Positions 36,558 through 43,651 of a stretch of 43,651 nt of DNA are shown here, piece after piece. Source of the DNA: Rhodoferax sp. (GTDB taxonomy: Bacteria; Pseudomonadota; Gammaproteobacteria; Burkholderiales; Burkholderiaceae_C); contig JARXAM010000101.1 of assembly GCA_029865845.1 (NCBI GenBank), forward strand, positions 1-43,651. Direction: 5' to 3'. Below the pieces are notes generated by a model. The model had not been told where the DNA came from. It was given only the letters and a program-made list of their open reading frames with translations, and made no database searches. The first letter of the stretch is position 1; each line of letters starts with the position of its first letter. The position numbers and the translations under genes were made by a program.

Positions 36558-36841
36558 TGCAAGCGCACGATTTACAAAAGCTGGTGGACCAGTCCATGCC
36601 CTTTGGAAAGTACCAGGGCCGCCGCATAGCCGACCTGCCGGGCGACTATCTCCACTGGTTTGCGCGCACCGGGTTTCCACGGGGCGAGATGGGGCGCTTG
36701 TTGCAGCTGATGCACGAGATAGACCACAACGGCTTGCGTACCTTGCTCGCTCCGTTGCGGGCAGGCGGTCAGCGCCCAGCGGCTAAAGCGCCCGCTGAGG
36801 CTTCCCGCCAGGTGCCAGGTGCGAGGTTCAGCAAGCCGTAG
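36557..36841 (+). CDS. DUF3820 family protein
   Basis: 94 residues. [22 protein letters not shown] and [20 protein letters not shown] are the signature of DUF3820, small proteins of unknown function common in proteobacteria; the fold resembles parts of some DNA-processing exonucleases, but no activity is established. Start ATG 36557 overlaps the yciH stop. The alanine/proline-rich C-terminal tail overlaps the 3' end of the convergent rluE gene by 73 bases. Confidence 0.88.
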   Translation: MQAHDLQKLVDQSMPFGKYQGRRIADLPGDYLHWFARTGFPRGEMGRLLQLMHEIDHNGLRTLLAPLRAGGQRPAAKAPAEASRQVPGARFSKP

Positions 36842-37401
36842 GGTCCGATCGCTGCGCGTACCAGCCGCAGGGTGGGGTGTCCGACGGCAGCGGTCATGCG
36901 TCGTACTTGGCGATTGCGCCCCTCCCGAATGACCAACGCGATCCAGCTCGTCGGGATCGCTTGGCGCATGCGAACGGGGGGCGTGCGTTCCCACAGGCCC
37001 ACCGGTGCAGGGATGCGCTGCGCCTGCGCTGGCAGGGTGATGCCGTCGTTGAGCAGCACGCCTTGGCGCAGCGCGGCCAGCGCGGTGTCATCCGGTTCGC
37101 CTTCTACCTGCACCCAATAGGTCTTTTCCAACTTGAAGCGCGGGTCGCTGATACGCGCTTGGAGTTTGCCGTCATTGGTCAGCAGGAGCAGGCCCTCGCT
37201 GTCTGCGTCCAGCCGTCCCGCCACATAGACGCCGGGAAGTGTAATGAAGTCTTTGAGGCCCTGCCAACGCCCCTCTGGCGTGAATTGGCTGAGCACGCCA
37301 TAGGGCTTGTTGAAGCAAATCAGCCGGGCATCTGCCCGTGGCGCGGGTACAAGCGGGTGGGGCCGCACCGCCAGGCGGGCGCGAGGGGGGGTGCTAGCCA
37401 T
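36769..37401 (-). CDS. rluE: 23S rRNA pseudouridine synthase, RluE type (RsuA family)
   Basis: 210 residues. No S4 domain: the protein goes directly into [20 protein letters not shown], the catalytic Asp 65 in [30 protein letters not shown] and [24 protein letters not shown]. The lack of S4 and these motifs fit RluE, which makes pseudouridine at 23S position 2457. The N-terminal 20 residues are Arg/Pro-rich and not conserved. The 3' end overlaps DUF3820 on the other strand. The metallopeptidase gene lies 3 bases upstream, so they share a transcript. Confidence 0.9.
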   Translation of the reverse strand: MASTPPRARLAVRPHPLVPAPRADARLICFNKPYGVLSQFTPEGRWQGLKDFITLPGVYVAGRLDADSEGLLLLTNDGKLQARISDPRFKLEKTYWVQVEGEPDDTALAALRQGVLLNDGITLPAQAQRIPAPVGLWERTPPVRMRQAIPTSWIALVIREGRNRQVRRMTAAVGHPTLRLVRAAIGPYGLLNLAPGTWREASAGALAAGR

Positions 37402-37404
37402 GGC

Positions 37405-37947
37405 TTACGGTGCAGGGGCCCACAGTCGTTCCCCGCTTGCTTCGAGGTGGGTGAGGTAGATACGCACCTCAAACTCCAGCTGGTGGTACGCCGGCTCCAT
37501 ATGGGTGCAAAGCTGGTAGAAAGCCTTGTCGTGCTCGCGCTCGCGCAAATGTGCAAGTTCGTGGACCACGATCATTTTGAGGAAGGGCTCGGGCGTGTCC
37601 TTGAACAGGCTGGCCACCCGGATCTCGCGTTTGCTTTTGAGCTTGCTGCCTTGCACGCGCGACACGGTGGTGTGCGTCCCCAGCGCGTTCTTCACTATAT
37701 GCAACTTGCTGTCAAAGGCGACTTTGGACAGCGGTTCGGTGCTGCGGAGGTAGTCGTTCTTCAGACCTTGCACGTAGTCGTACAGCACCTTGTCAGTGCG
37801 TACCCCGTGCGCCTGTGGGTAGCGCCGGATCAGCCAGTCGCCCACACGCCCCTCCAGCAGCATGCGCTGCACCTGGGCCAGCGTATCGGTGGGGTAGCCG
37901 TTCAGGTAGCGCAGCGTGGGTATTGCCATTGACACCATCGCGGTCAC
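37405..37947 (-). CDS. YgjP-like zinc metallopeptidase (M48/DUF45)
   Basis: 180 residues. HELAH (129-133) with a third His at 139 (REREHDKAFY) forms an HExxH-type zinc site, and YHQLEFEVRIYLTHLE closes the domain, as in YgjP/DUF45 (WLM-related) proteins. No signal or membrane segment. The function is unknown, although a cytoplasmic protease is likely. ATG 37947 is used; the Met at position 7 (MAIPTLRYL) is an alternative. Upstream of it lies lysS, whose stop is 58 bases away, so lysS-ygjP-rluE may form one unit. Confidence 0.88.
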   Translation of the reverse strand: MTAMVSMAIPTLRYLNGYPTDTLAQVQRMLLEGRVGDWLIRRYPQAHGVRTDKVLYDYVQGLKNDYLRSTEPLSKVAFDSKLHIVKNALGTHTTVSRVQGSKLKSKREIRVASLFKDTPEPFLKMIVVHELAHLREREHDKAFYQLCTHMEPAYHQLEFEVRIYLTHLEASGERLWAPAP

Positions 37948-38005
37948 CTACCTCGCGCGCTCACCGCGTGGGCGGGGCCGTCCACGCGCCGCACAACCGT
38001 GCCGC

Positions 38006-39553
38006 TCACACCTCGCGGCGCAGCGCGGGGAACAGGATCACATCGCGGATGCTGGCGCTGTCGGTCAACAGCATCATCAGGCGGTCGATCCCAATACCGC
38101 AGCCACCGGTGGGGGGCATGCCGTATTCCAAAGCGCGCACAAAGTCGTGGTCGAAGTGCATGGCCTCGTCGTCGCCGCTGTCTTTGGCTGCCACTTGGGC
38201 GTGGAAACGCGCGGCCTGGTCTTCGGCGTCGTTCAGTTCCGAGAATCCATTGCCGAACTCGCGGCCGGTGATGTAGAGCTCAAAGCGCTCGGTCACTTCG
38301 GGGCGTTCATCGTTGGCGCGGGCCAGGGGCGAAATTTCGGTCGGGTGCTCCATGATGAAGGTGGGATTCCACAGCTTGTCTTCGACGGTCTCTTCGAAGT
38401 ACAGCACTTGCAGGCTGGCGAGCGTGCGACCGGCCAGCTTGTTCTTCGCCTCTGTCAGGCCCAGTTTCTTGAGCGCGTTGGTCAGCCACTCGGCGTTGTC
38501 CACGTTGTCACCTGCTTCGGTGTACTTGCGGATGGCTTGCACGATGGTGAGGCGCTCAAAGGGCTGACTCAGGTCCACGGGCTTGCCTGCGTAGGTGAGT
38601 TGCAGGCTTCCGGTGGCGCGCTGTGCGGCATCGCGGATCAGCTTCTCGGTGTAGTCCATCAGGTCTTGGTAGTTCCAATACGCTGCGTAGAACTCCATCA
38701 TGGTGAACTCGGGGTTGTGGCGCACCGAAATGCCTTCGTTGCGGTAGCTGCGGTTGATTTCAAACACGCGGTCAAAGCCGCCCACGATCAGGCGCTTGAG
38801 GTACAGCTCGGGGGCAATGCGCAAAAACATTTCCTGGTCCAACGCGTTGTGGTGCGTCTTGAATGGCTTGGCGTTGGCCCCTCCGGGGATGGGGTGCAGC
38901 ATGGGCGTTTCCACTTCCAAGAAGTGGTGCTCGACCATGAACTCGCGCAGTGCGCTCACGGCCTTGCTGCGGGCCACGAAACGTTGGCGCGCTTGCACGT
39001 CGGTCATCAGGTCCACGTAGCGCTGGCGGTACTTGGTTTCCTGGTCTGCCATGCCGTGGAACTTGTCGGGCATCGGGCGCAGGCTCTTGGTTAACAAGCG
39101 AATGTTGGTCGCATGAATAGAAAGTTCGCCGGTCTTGGTTTTGAACAGTGTGCCTTCTGCCGCCACGATGTCACCCAAGTCCCAATGTTTGAACGCGGCA
39201 TACACGTCCACGCCCACGTCGTCACCTCGTACGTACAACTGAATGCGCCCGCCGCTGGGGCCGAAAGACGAGTCCTGCAAGGTACAAAAGCTGGCTTTGC
39301 CCATGACGCGCTTGAGCATCATGCGGCCGGCAACCGTGGCAGTGGTGCCTAAGGCGACAAGCTCCTCCGCAGACGCATGGTTGTAAGCGGCAAACAACTC
39401 CTCTGCCTTGTGTTGGGGCTGAAAGTCATTGGGAAACGCGACGCCCAGACCGGCCGCCTGCTGCCCGCGCAGTGCCTTGAGTTTTTCGCGGCGCTCGTGA
39501 ATCAACTGGTTTTCATCTTGGGCGAGGGGAGCGTCGAGGGTAGTGTCAGGCAT
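38006..39553 (-). CDS. lysS: Lysyl-tRNA synthetase, class II
   Basis: 515 residues. An N-terminal OB-fold anticodon-binding domain (about 60-170) precedes the class II catalytic core with motif 2 ([20 protein letters not shown]) and motif 3 ([13 protein letters not shown]). ATG 39553 ([18 protein letters not shown]) is the usual family start; the frame is open for 40 more codons, but these are low-quality and cover the yggT promoter. Divergent from yggT with 118 bases between. Confidence 0.97.
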   Translation of the reverse strand: MPDTTLDAPLAQDENQLIHERREKLKALRGQQAAGLGVAFPNDFQPQHKAEELFAAYNHASAEELVALGTTATVAGRMMLKRVMGKASFCTLQDSSFGPSGGRIQLYVRGDDVGVDVYAAFKHWDLGDIVAAEGTLFKTKTGELSIHATNIRLLTKSLRPMPDKFHGMADQETKYRQRYVDLMTDVQARQRFVARSKAVSALREFMVEHHFLEVETPMLHPIPGGANAKPFKTHHNALDQEMFLRIAPELYLKRLIVGGFDRVFEINRSYRNEGISVRHNPEFTMMEFYAAYWNYQDLMDYTEKLIRDAAQRATGSLQLTYAGKPVDLSQPFERLTIVQAIRKYTEAGDNVDNAEWLTNALKKLGLTEAKNKLAGRTLASLQVLYFEETVEDKLWNPTFIMEHPTEISPLARANDERPEVTERFELYITGREFGNGFSELNDAEDQAARFHAQVAAKDSGDDEAMHFDHDFVRALEYGMPPTGGCGIGIDRLMMLLTDSASIRDVILFPALRREV

Positions 39554-39617
39554 GGGGACTTCTGAGTTCAGTAACTGGGGTTGGCACGCACCGCCGTGCG
39601 CTTGCCGCAACCCTCCA

Positions 39618-39645
39618 TTGTATGAGGGCAAGCTCCCGCTATGAT
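39618..39645 (+). promoter_or_regulatory. Putative sigma-70 promoter of yggT
   Basis: TTGTAT (39618-39623) and TATGAT (39640-39645) with a 16-base spacer, in the lysS-yggT divergent gap. Transcription would start around 39652, leaving a leader of about 20 bases. Confidence 0.6.
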
Positions 39646-39671
39646 GCGCACGCACATTACTTGGATGGCCC

Positions 39672-40244
39672 ATGCTCTACAAAATCGTTGTCTTGTTACT
39701 GGAAGTGGTGTCTGGGTTACTGACCAGCACTTGCTTGTTGCGCTTGTACATGCAACACCAGCGCATACCGCTTGCTGCCCATTCAGGCAACCCGCTGGGG
39801 CGCTTTGTTTTCGCATTGACCGATTGGCTCGTGCTTCCCTTGCGGCGCGTGATCCCCGCCTTGGGTCGTTGGGATATGGCGAGCTTGGTAGCCGCATGGT
39901 TGGTCCAGTTGGCACATATGGGAATTTTGTGGACCTGGAACGGATTCAGCACGGCACCGGTGGCCTTACTGGTGCTTGCTGCGGTAGGGGTGGTGCGGCT
40001 CGCCCTGTCGGGGCTTACCGTGTTGGTGTTGGTCTACGCCGTGTTGAGCTGGGTGCAAACCCGCAGCCCACTGTCGGATTTGATGGGCCGCTTGGTCGAG
40101 CCCTTGCTGGCGCCTATCCGCAAGCGCATGCCGCTCGTTGGCGGGGTGGACTTGTCACCCTTGGTGTTGCTGGTGTTGTTGCAGATACTGACGATTGTTT
40201 TGGGTGACATCCAGTACCGGTCGTTAGGCGCTGTAGCCGCTTAG
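39672..40244 (+). CDS. yggT: YggT family integral membrane protein
   Basis: 190 residues with about four membrane segments. Two YGGT repeats are seen, each ending in an amphipathic proline/arginine motif: [20 protein letters not shown] (about 41-60) and [18 protein letters not shown] (about 137-154). Related proteins are linked to osmotic stress, potassium handling and, in plastids, cytochrome assembly (CCB3); the role here is not established. It has its own promoter and ends convergent with accD, 55 bases away, where only a weak ACCC/GGGT stem is visible. Confidence 0.93.
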   Translation: MLYKIVVLLLEVVSGLLTSTCLLRLYMQHQRIPLAAHSGNPLGRFVFALTDWLVLPLRRVIPALGRWDMASLVAAWLVQLAHMGILWTWNGFSTAPVALLVLAAVGVVRLALSGLTVLVLVYAVLSWVQTRSPLSDLMGRLVEPLLAPIRKRMPLVGGVDLSPLVLLVLLQILTIVLGDIQYRSLGAVAA

Positions 40245-40299
40245 ACCCTGAGGGTTTCCCCGCGCCACTCCTCGCCACCAACGCCATTCGGCAGCAGTT

Positions 40300-41172
40300 T
40301 TATATGACGGCGTGGGCCGGTAGCCGCTGCAACATAGCCAAGGTGTCGGCCACGGTGTTGCGCAGTTCTCGGCGGTCACAAATGAAGTCCACGGCACCCT
40401 TGGTTTGCAAAAACTCTGCGCGTTGAAAACCTTCCGGCAAAGTAACGCGCACGGTGGACTCAATCACCCGGGGTCCGGCAAATCCAATCAGGGCCTTGGG
40501 CTCTGCAATGACCACATCACCCAAAAATGCAAAGCCTGCGCTGACACCGCCCATAGTGGGGTCGGTTAACACGCTGATATAGGGCAAGCCTTTTTTGGCC
40601 AGGCGGGTCAAGGCGGCATTGGTCTTGGCCATCTGCATCAGGCTCAGCAAGCCTTCTTGCATGCGGGCACCGCCGGTGGCGGTAAAGCAGACAAAAGGCA
40701 CTTTTTGTTCAATGGCCGTTTCCACTCCGCGCACAAAGCGCTCGCCCACCACGGATCCCATGGAGCCGCCCATGAATTCAAATTCAAAGCAAGCGGCCAC
40801 CAGGCTCACTCCGCGCACCGAGCCTCCCATCACAATCAGTGCGTCGGTCTCTCCTGTGTTTTCCAACGCCTCTTTCAAGCGCTCGGGGTACTTGCGACTG
40901 TCCTTGAACTTGAGCGCATCCACCGGCAACACTTCTTGGCCAATCTCAAACCGGCCTTCGTTGTCCAAAAACGCATCCAGCCGCGCGCGCGCGCCGATAC
41001 GGTGGTGGTGGCCACAGCCGGGGCACACCTTCTGGTTTTGCTCCAAGTCGGTTTTGTAGAGCACGGCCTCGCAGCTGGGGCACTTGATCCACAGGCCTTC
41101 GGGCACGCTGCGCCGTTCGGTGGGGTCGGTGTGTTGAATCTTGGGGGGTAGCAGTTTTTCCAACCAACTCAT
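40300..41172 (-). CDS. accD: Acetyl-CoA carboxylase, carboxyltransferase subunit beta
   Basis: 290 residues. A zinc ribbon (Cys 31, 34, 50 and 53 in [10 protein letters not shown] and [11 protein letters not shown]) precedes the crotonase-like carboxyltransferase domain ([50 protein letters not shown]). With AccA it makes malonyl-CoA for the fab genes at 17-22 kb. It follows trpA after 84 bases, a common trp-accD arrangement in beta- and gammaproteobacteria. Confidence 0.97.
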   Translation of the reverse strand: MSWLEKLLPPKIQHTDPTERRSVPEGLWIKCPSCEAVLYKTDLEQNQKVCPGCGHHHRIGARARLDAFLDNEGRFEIGQEVLPVDALKFKDSRKYPERLKEALENTGETDALIVMGGSVRGVSLVAACFEFEFMGGSMGSVVGERFVRGVETAIEQKVPFVCFTATGGARMQEGLLSLMQMAKTNAALTRLAKKGLPYISVLTDPTMGGVSAGFAFLGDVVIAEPKALIGFAGPRVIESTVRVTLPEGFQRAEFLQTKGAVDFICDRRELRNTVADTLAMLQRLPAHAVI

Positions 41173-41256
41173 GGGAGTTCTCCAGTGCAGTGCCCACAGG
41201 GGCGTCCAACAGACAGGGAACGATTATCCGCCAAACCGCCCCTCCTATATTCAGGC

Positions 41257-42081
41257 TCAGCCTTGGTCTAGCGCGGTGCGAATTTCCTGCAGGAACGCCT
41301 GCGCTATGGGCCCCACCTGCTCACGCGCCTGGTCTTCCAGCAGTTGGATGATCTTGCTGCCAATCACCACGGCGTCCGCTACCTTGGAAATGGTCTTGGC
41401 GGTCGCCGCATCGCGGATACCAAAGCCGACGCCCACCGGGGTGCTGATGTGCTGGCGGATGCGGGGCAGCATGGCTTCTACTGCGTTGGTGTCCAGCGCG
41501 CCCGAGCCGGTAACACCCTTGAGCGACACGTAGTACACATAGCCGCTGGCCACACGCGCCACCTGCTGCATGCGCTCATTTGTGCTGGTGGGCGCCAATA
41601 GGAAAATCAGGTCCATGCCGTGGGCCCGCAGGTCGGCGGCGAAGGCTTCGCATTCCTCGGGCGGGTAGTCCACGATCAGCACGCCGTCCACGCCGGCGTC
41701 GGATGCATCGGCAACAAAGGCGCTGGCGACCCCCTCGCGAGCGAACTTCTGGTCATAGCGCTCCACCGGATTTGCGTAGCCCATCAGTACCACGGGGGTG
41801 GTGCTATTGATTTTTCGGAACTCTCGCACCATGGCGATCACCTGCACCATGCCGATGCCAAAGGCCAGGGCTTTGTCACCGGCCTTTTGGATCACCGGGC
41901 CGTCAGCGCTGGGATCAGAAAATGGCACGCCCAACTCAATCACATCCGCGCCACCCGCGACCATGGCGTGCATCAGGTCGGGGGTGACGTCTGCGAAAGG
42001 GTAGCCCGCAGTCACAAAGGGAATGAGCGCTTTGCGGCCCTGGGCCTTCAACGCGGCAAAGGTCGTATCGATCCGGCTCAT
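41257..42081 (-). CDS. trpA: Tryptophan synthase alpha chain
   Basis: 274 residues. Cleaves indole-3-glycerol phosphate and passes indole to TrpB. Visible are [19 protein letters not shown] with the catalytic Glu region [19 protein letters not shown], the second acid in [14 protein letters not shown], and the phosphate loop [13 protein letters not shown]. Its ATG overlaps the trpB stop (ATGA), the usual coupling that keeps the two chains in balance. Confidence 0.97.
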   Translation of the reverse strand: MSRIDTTFAALKAQGRKALIPFVTAGYPFADVTPDLMHAMVAGGADVIELGVPFSDPSADGPVIQKAGDKALAFGIGMVQVIAMVREFRKINSTTPVVLMGYANPVERYDQKFAREGVASAFVADASDAGVDGVLIVDYPPEECEAFAADLRAHGMDLIFLLAPTSTNERMQQVARVASGYVYYVSLKGVTGSGALDTNAVEAMLPRIRQHISTPVGVGFGIRDAATAKTISKVADAVVIGSKIIQLLEDQAREQVGPIAQAFLQEIRTALDQG

Positions 42082-43376
42082 GCTGCACCTCCCGCTTTGA
42101 CTAACTGCACGGGTTGTTCACCGCCTTTGACGGATTGGCCACGGCAGCTGGGGCGGCAGTAGAAGTCGGCATTGCTCAGATCGGCGACGGTGCCGATGTC
42201 TTTGTCACCACGGCCGGACAGGTTCACCAAAATGCTTTGGTCAGGGCGCATGGTTTTGGCCAGCTTCATGGCGTAAGCCACGGCGTGGCTGGATTCCAGC
42301 GCGGGGATGATGCCCTCGGTACGGCACAGGTAGTGGAAAGCGTCCAGCGCTTCCTTGTCGGTAATTCCCACATACTCCGCGCGGCCGATGTCGGCCAGGA
42401 ACGCATGCTCAGGGCCCACGCCAGGGTAGTCCAGGCCCGCGCTCACACTATGGGTCTCGGTGACCTGGCCGTTGTCATCCTGCAGCACGTACGTGCGGTT
42501 GCCGTGCAGCACGCCGGGGCTACCCTTTTGGATGGACGCGGAATGCTTGCCACTCTCCAGACCCTCGCCCGCCGCTTCCACGCCGATCAGGCGGGTTGTT
42601 TCGTGCTGGATGTAGGGGTGGAAGATGCCCATGGCGTTCGAGCCGCCGCCCACGCAGGCAATGACTGCATCGGGTTGCGCGGTCTTGCAACCGGCGGCGG
42701 CCAGCATCTCGGGCATTTGCACCAGACACTCGTTGCCGATCACGCTCTGGAAGTCGCGCACCATCATGGGGTAGGGGTGCGGGCCCGCCACGGTGCCGAT
42801 GATGTAGAAGGTGTTGTCCACGTTGGCAACCCAATCGCGCATGGCTTCGTTGAGTGCGTCTTTGAGGGTCTTGCTGCCGCTCTCTACCGGCACCACGGTG
42901 GCACCCAGCAGTTTCATGCGGTAGACGTTGGGGCTTTGGCGCTTTACGTCTTCGCTGCCCATGTAGACCACACATTCCAGCCCGTAGCGGGCGCAAATGG
43001 TGGCGGTGGCCACGCCGTGTTGCCCAGCGCCGGTTTCGGCAATCACGCGGGGCTTGCCCATGCGCTTGGCCAGCATGGCCTGGCCGATGGTGTTGTTGAC
43101 CTTGTGGGCGCCGGTGTGGTTCAGGTCCTCGCGTTTCAGGAAGATCTGGGCGCCGCCCGCCTCGGCGCTCATGCGCGCTGCGTGGTACACGGGGGAGGGG
43201 CGGCCCACGAAGTGCGCCAGCTCCGACTTGAATTCCGCGAGGAACGCGGGGTCGTGCTGGTACTTGGCGTAGGCGTCTTTGAGCTCGTTGATGGCGTGGG
43301 TCAGCGTCTCGGAGACAAAGCTGCCGCCATATTTGCCGAAGTGACCTTTGGCGTCGGGTTGTTGGTAATCGAACAT
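42078..43376 (-). CDS. trpB: Tryptophan synthase beta chain
   Basis: 432 residues. PLP-dependent condensation of indole and serine. The PLP Lys is in [16 protein letters not shown] (about 105), [14 protein letters not shown] is the catalytic Glu loop, and [14 protein letters not shown] the phosphate cradle. After the usual end ([14 protein letters not shown]) the protein continues for about 30 residues with [15 protein letters not shown], a C-terminal extension with two Cys that I believe is common in this family of organisms. It is separated from trpF by 5 bases. Confidence 0.97.
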   Translation of the reverse strand: MFDYQQPDAKGHFGKYGGSFVSETLTHAINELKDAYAKYQHDPAFLAEFKSELAHFVGRPSPVYHAARMSAEAGGAQIFLKREDLNHTGAHKVNNTIGQAMLAKRMGKPRVIAETGAGQHGVATATICARYGLECVVYMGSEDVKRQSPNVYRMKLLGATVVPVESGSKTLKDALNEAMRDWVANVDNTFYIIGTVAGPHPYPMMVRDFQSVIGNECLVQMPEMLAAAGCKTAQPDAVIACVGGGSNAMGIFHPYIQHETTRLIGVEAAGEGLESGKHSASIQKGSPGVLHGNRTYVLQDDNGQVTETHSVSAGLDYPGVGPEHAFLADIGRAEYVGITDKEALDAFHYLCRTEGIIPALESSHAVAYAMKLAKTMRPDQSILVNLSGRGDKDIGTVADLSNADFYCRPSCRGQSVKGGEQPVQLVKAGGAA

Positions 43377-43381
43377 GATGT

Positions 43382-43651
43382 TTACATTCCTGCAAGATGC
43401 CGGTCCGCCGCGCGCACGGCGGCAACGAACTGGCGGATTTTTTCGGGGTCTTTGATGCCCTTGAGGGGCTTTCCATGAGCGTCCTCGGCTTCGACGCCGG
43501 AGCTCACATCCACAGCCAGCGACTTACAGCGCGGCCGTACCGACGTGATGCCATCGCCCACGTTTGCACTGGTGAGTCCACCACTCAAGACGAGGTGAGC
43601 GTTGACGCTTGGAGGAAGAAGTGACCAATTGAATGTTTTGCCACCACCACC
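43382..43651 (-). CDS. trpF: Phosphoribosylanthranilate isomerase, C-terminal part (partial)
   Basis: The last 89 residues are present; the start lies beyond the right edge. The visible part begins [13 protein letters not shown], then [16 protein letters not shown] and [11 protein letters not shown], the phosphate-binding loop and catalytic Asp region of TrpF, and ends [20 protein letters not shown]. It converts phosphoribosylanthranilate to CdRP in tryptophan synthesis. First visible gene of the leftward trpF-trpB-trpA-accD group. Confidence 0.95.
   Translation of the reverse strand, partial: GGGGKTFNWSLLPPSVNAHLVLSGGLTSANVGDGITSVRPRCKSLAVDVSSGVEAEDAHGKPLKGIKDPEKIRQFVAAVRAADRHLAGM

Noticed and set aside
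37916-39094. Open frame of about 390 codons opposite lysS
   Set aside because: Entirely antisense to lysS, no recognisable domain, composition typical of a shadow frame.
42114-43478. Long open frame opposite trpB (over 400 codons)
   Set aside because: It lies antisense to a clearly recognised gene, and its His/Val/Gly-rich composition is typical of the shadow of high-GC coding DNA.

Overview
The window looks like a chromosomal core region of a betaproteobacterium of the order Burkholderiales, most likely family Comamonadaceae (Rhodoferax/Curvibacter/Acidovorax-like). This rests on protein content, gene order (yceF // yceD-rpmF-plsX-fabH-fabD-fabG-acpP-fabF; mucD-lepA-lepB-DUF4845-rnc-era-recO-pdxJ-acpS-nagZ; trpF-trpB-trpA-accD) and moderately high GC. 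The genus call is inference. I see no insertion sequence, prophage, CRISPR array, tRNA or rRNA.

Layout. 1-7.3 kb: the end of a LytTR (AlgR-like) response regulator, then convergent ppc, then the heme cluster hemC-hemD-hemX-hemY reading right. 7.4-12.6 kb: rne (leftward) and divergent rluC with a HAD phosphatase, separated by a 0.5 kb gene-free region that should hold the rne leader. 12.7-15.5 kb: Rieske protein, sppA, and a leftward methylase-yceF pair. 15.5-21.9 kb: the yceD-rpmF-plsX-fab-acp fatty acid/phospholipid operon with internal terminator-like hairpins after rpmF and acpP. 22-24.5 kb: a YgfX-like membrane protein and the periplasmic protease mucD, where rpoE-rseA-rseB would usually be expected but are absent. 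A 414 bp intergenic region follows with a structured segment, two perfect tandem DnaA boxes, and a promoter/hairpin/terminator set that looks like a ~66 nt small RNA. 24.5-32.7 kb: lepA-lepB-DUF4845-rnc-era-recO-pdxJ-acpS-nagZ, mostly overlapping or tightly spaced. 32.7-35.5 kb: an accessory-looking surface module made of a rhombosortase-like intramembrane protease, a subtilase carrying a GlyGly-CTERM tail, and a small lipoprotein that resembles the subtilase's own prodomain. 35.7-38 kb: a small unknown gene, a SUI1/YciH factor, a DUF3820 protein, an RluE-type pseudouridine synthase and a YgjP-type metallopeptidase. 38-43.65 kb: lysS, yggT, and the leftward trpF(partial)-trpB-trpA-accD group.

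Working together: most genes are housekeeping (heme, fatty acid, translation, RNA processing, tryptophan). The parts most worth follow-up are (1) the rhombosortase / GlyGly-CTERM subtilase / prodomain-like lipoprotein module at 32716-35517, (2) the mucD-lepA intergenic region at 24104-24517 with the candidate sRNA and DnaA-box pair, and (3) the missing rpoE-rseA-rseB block between fabF and mucD.
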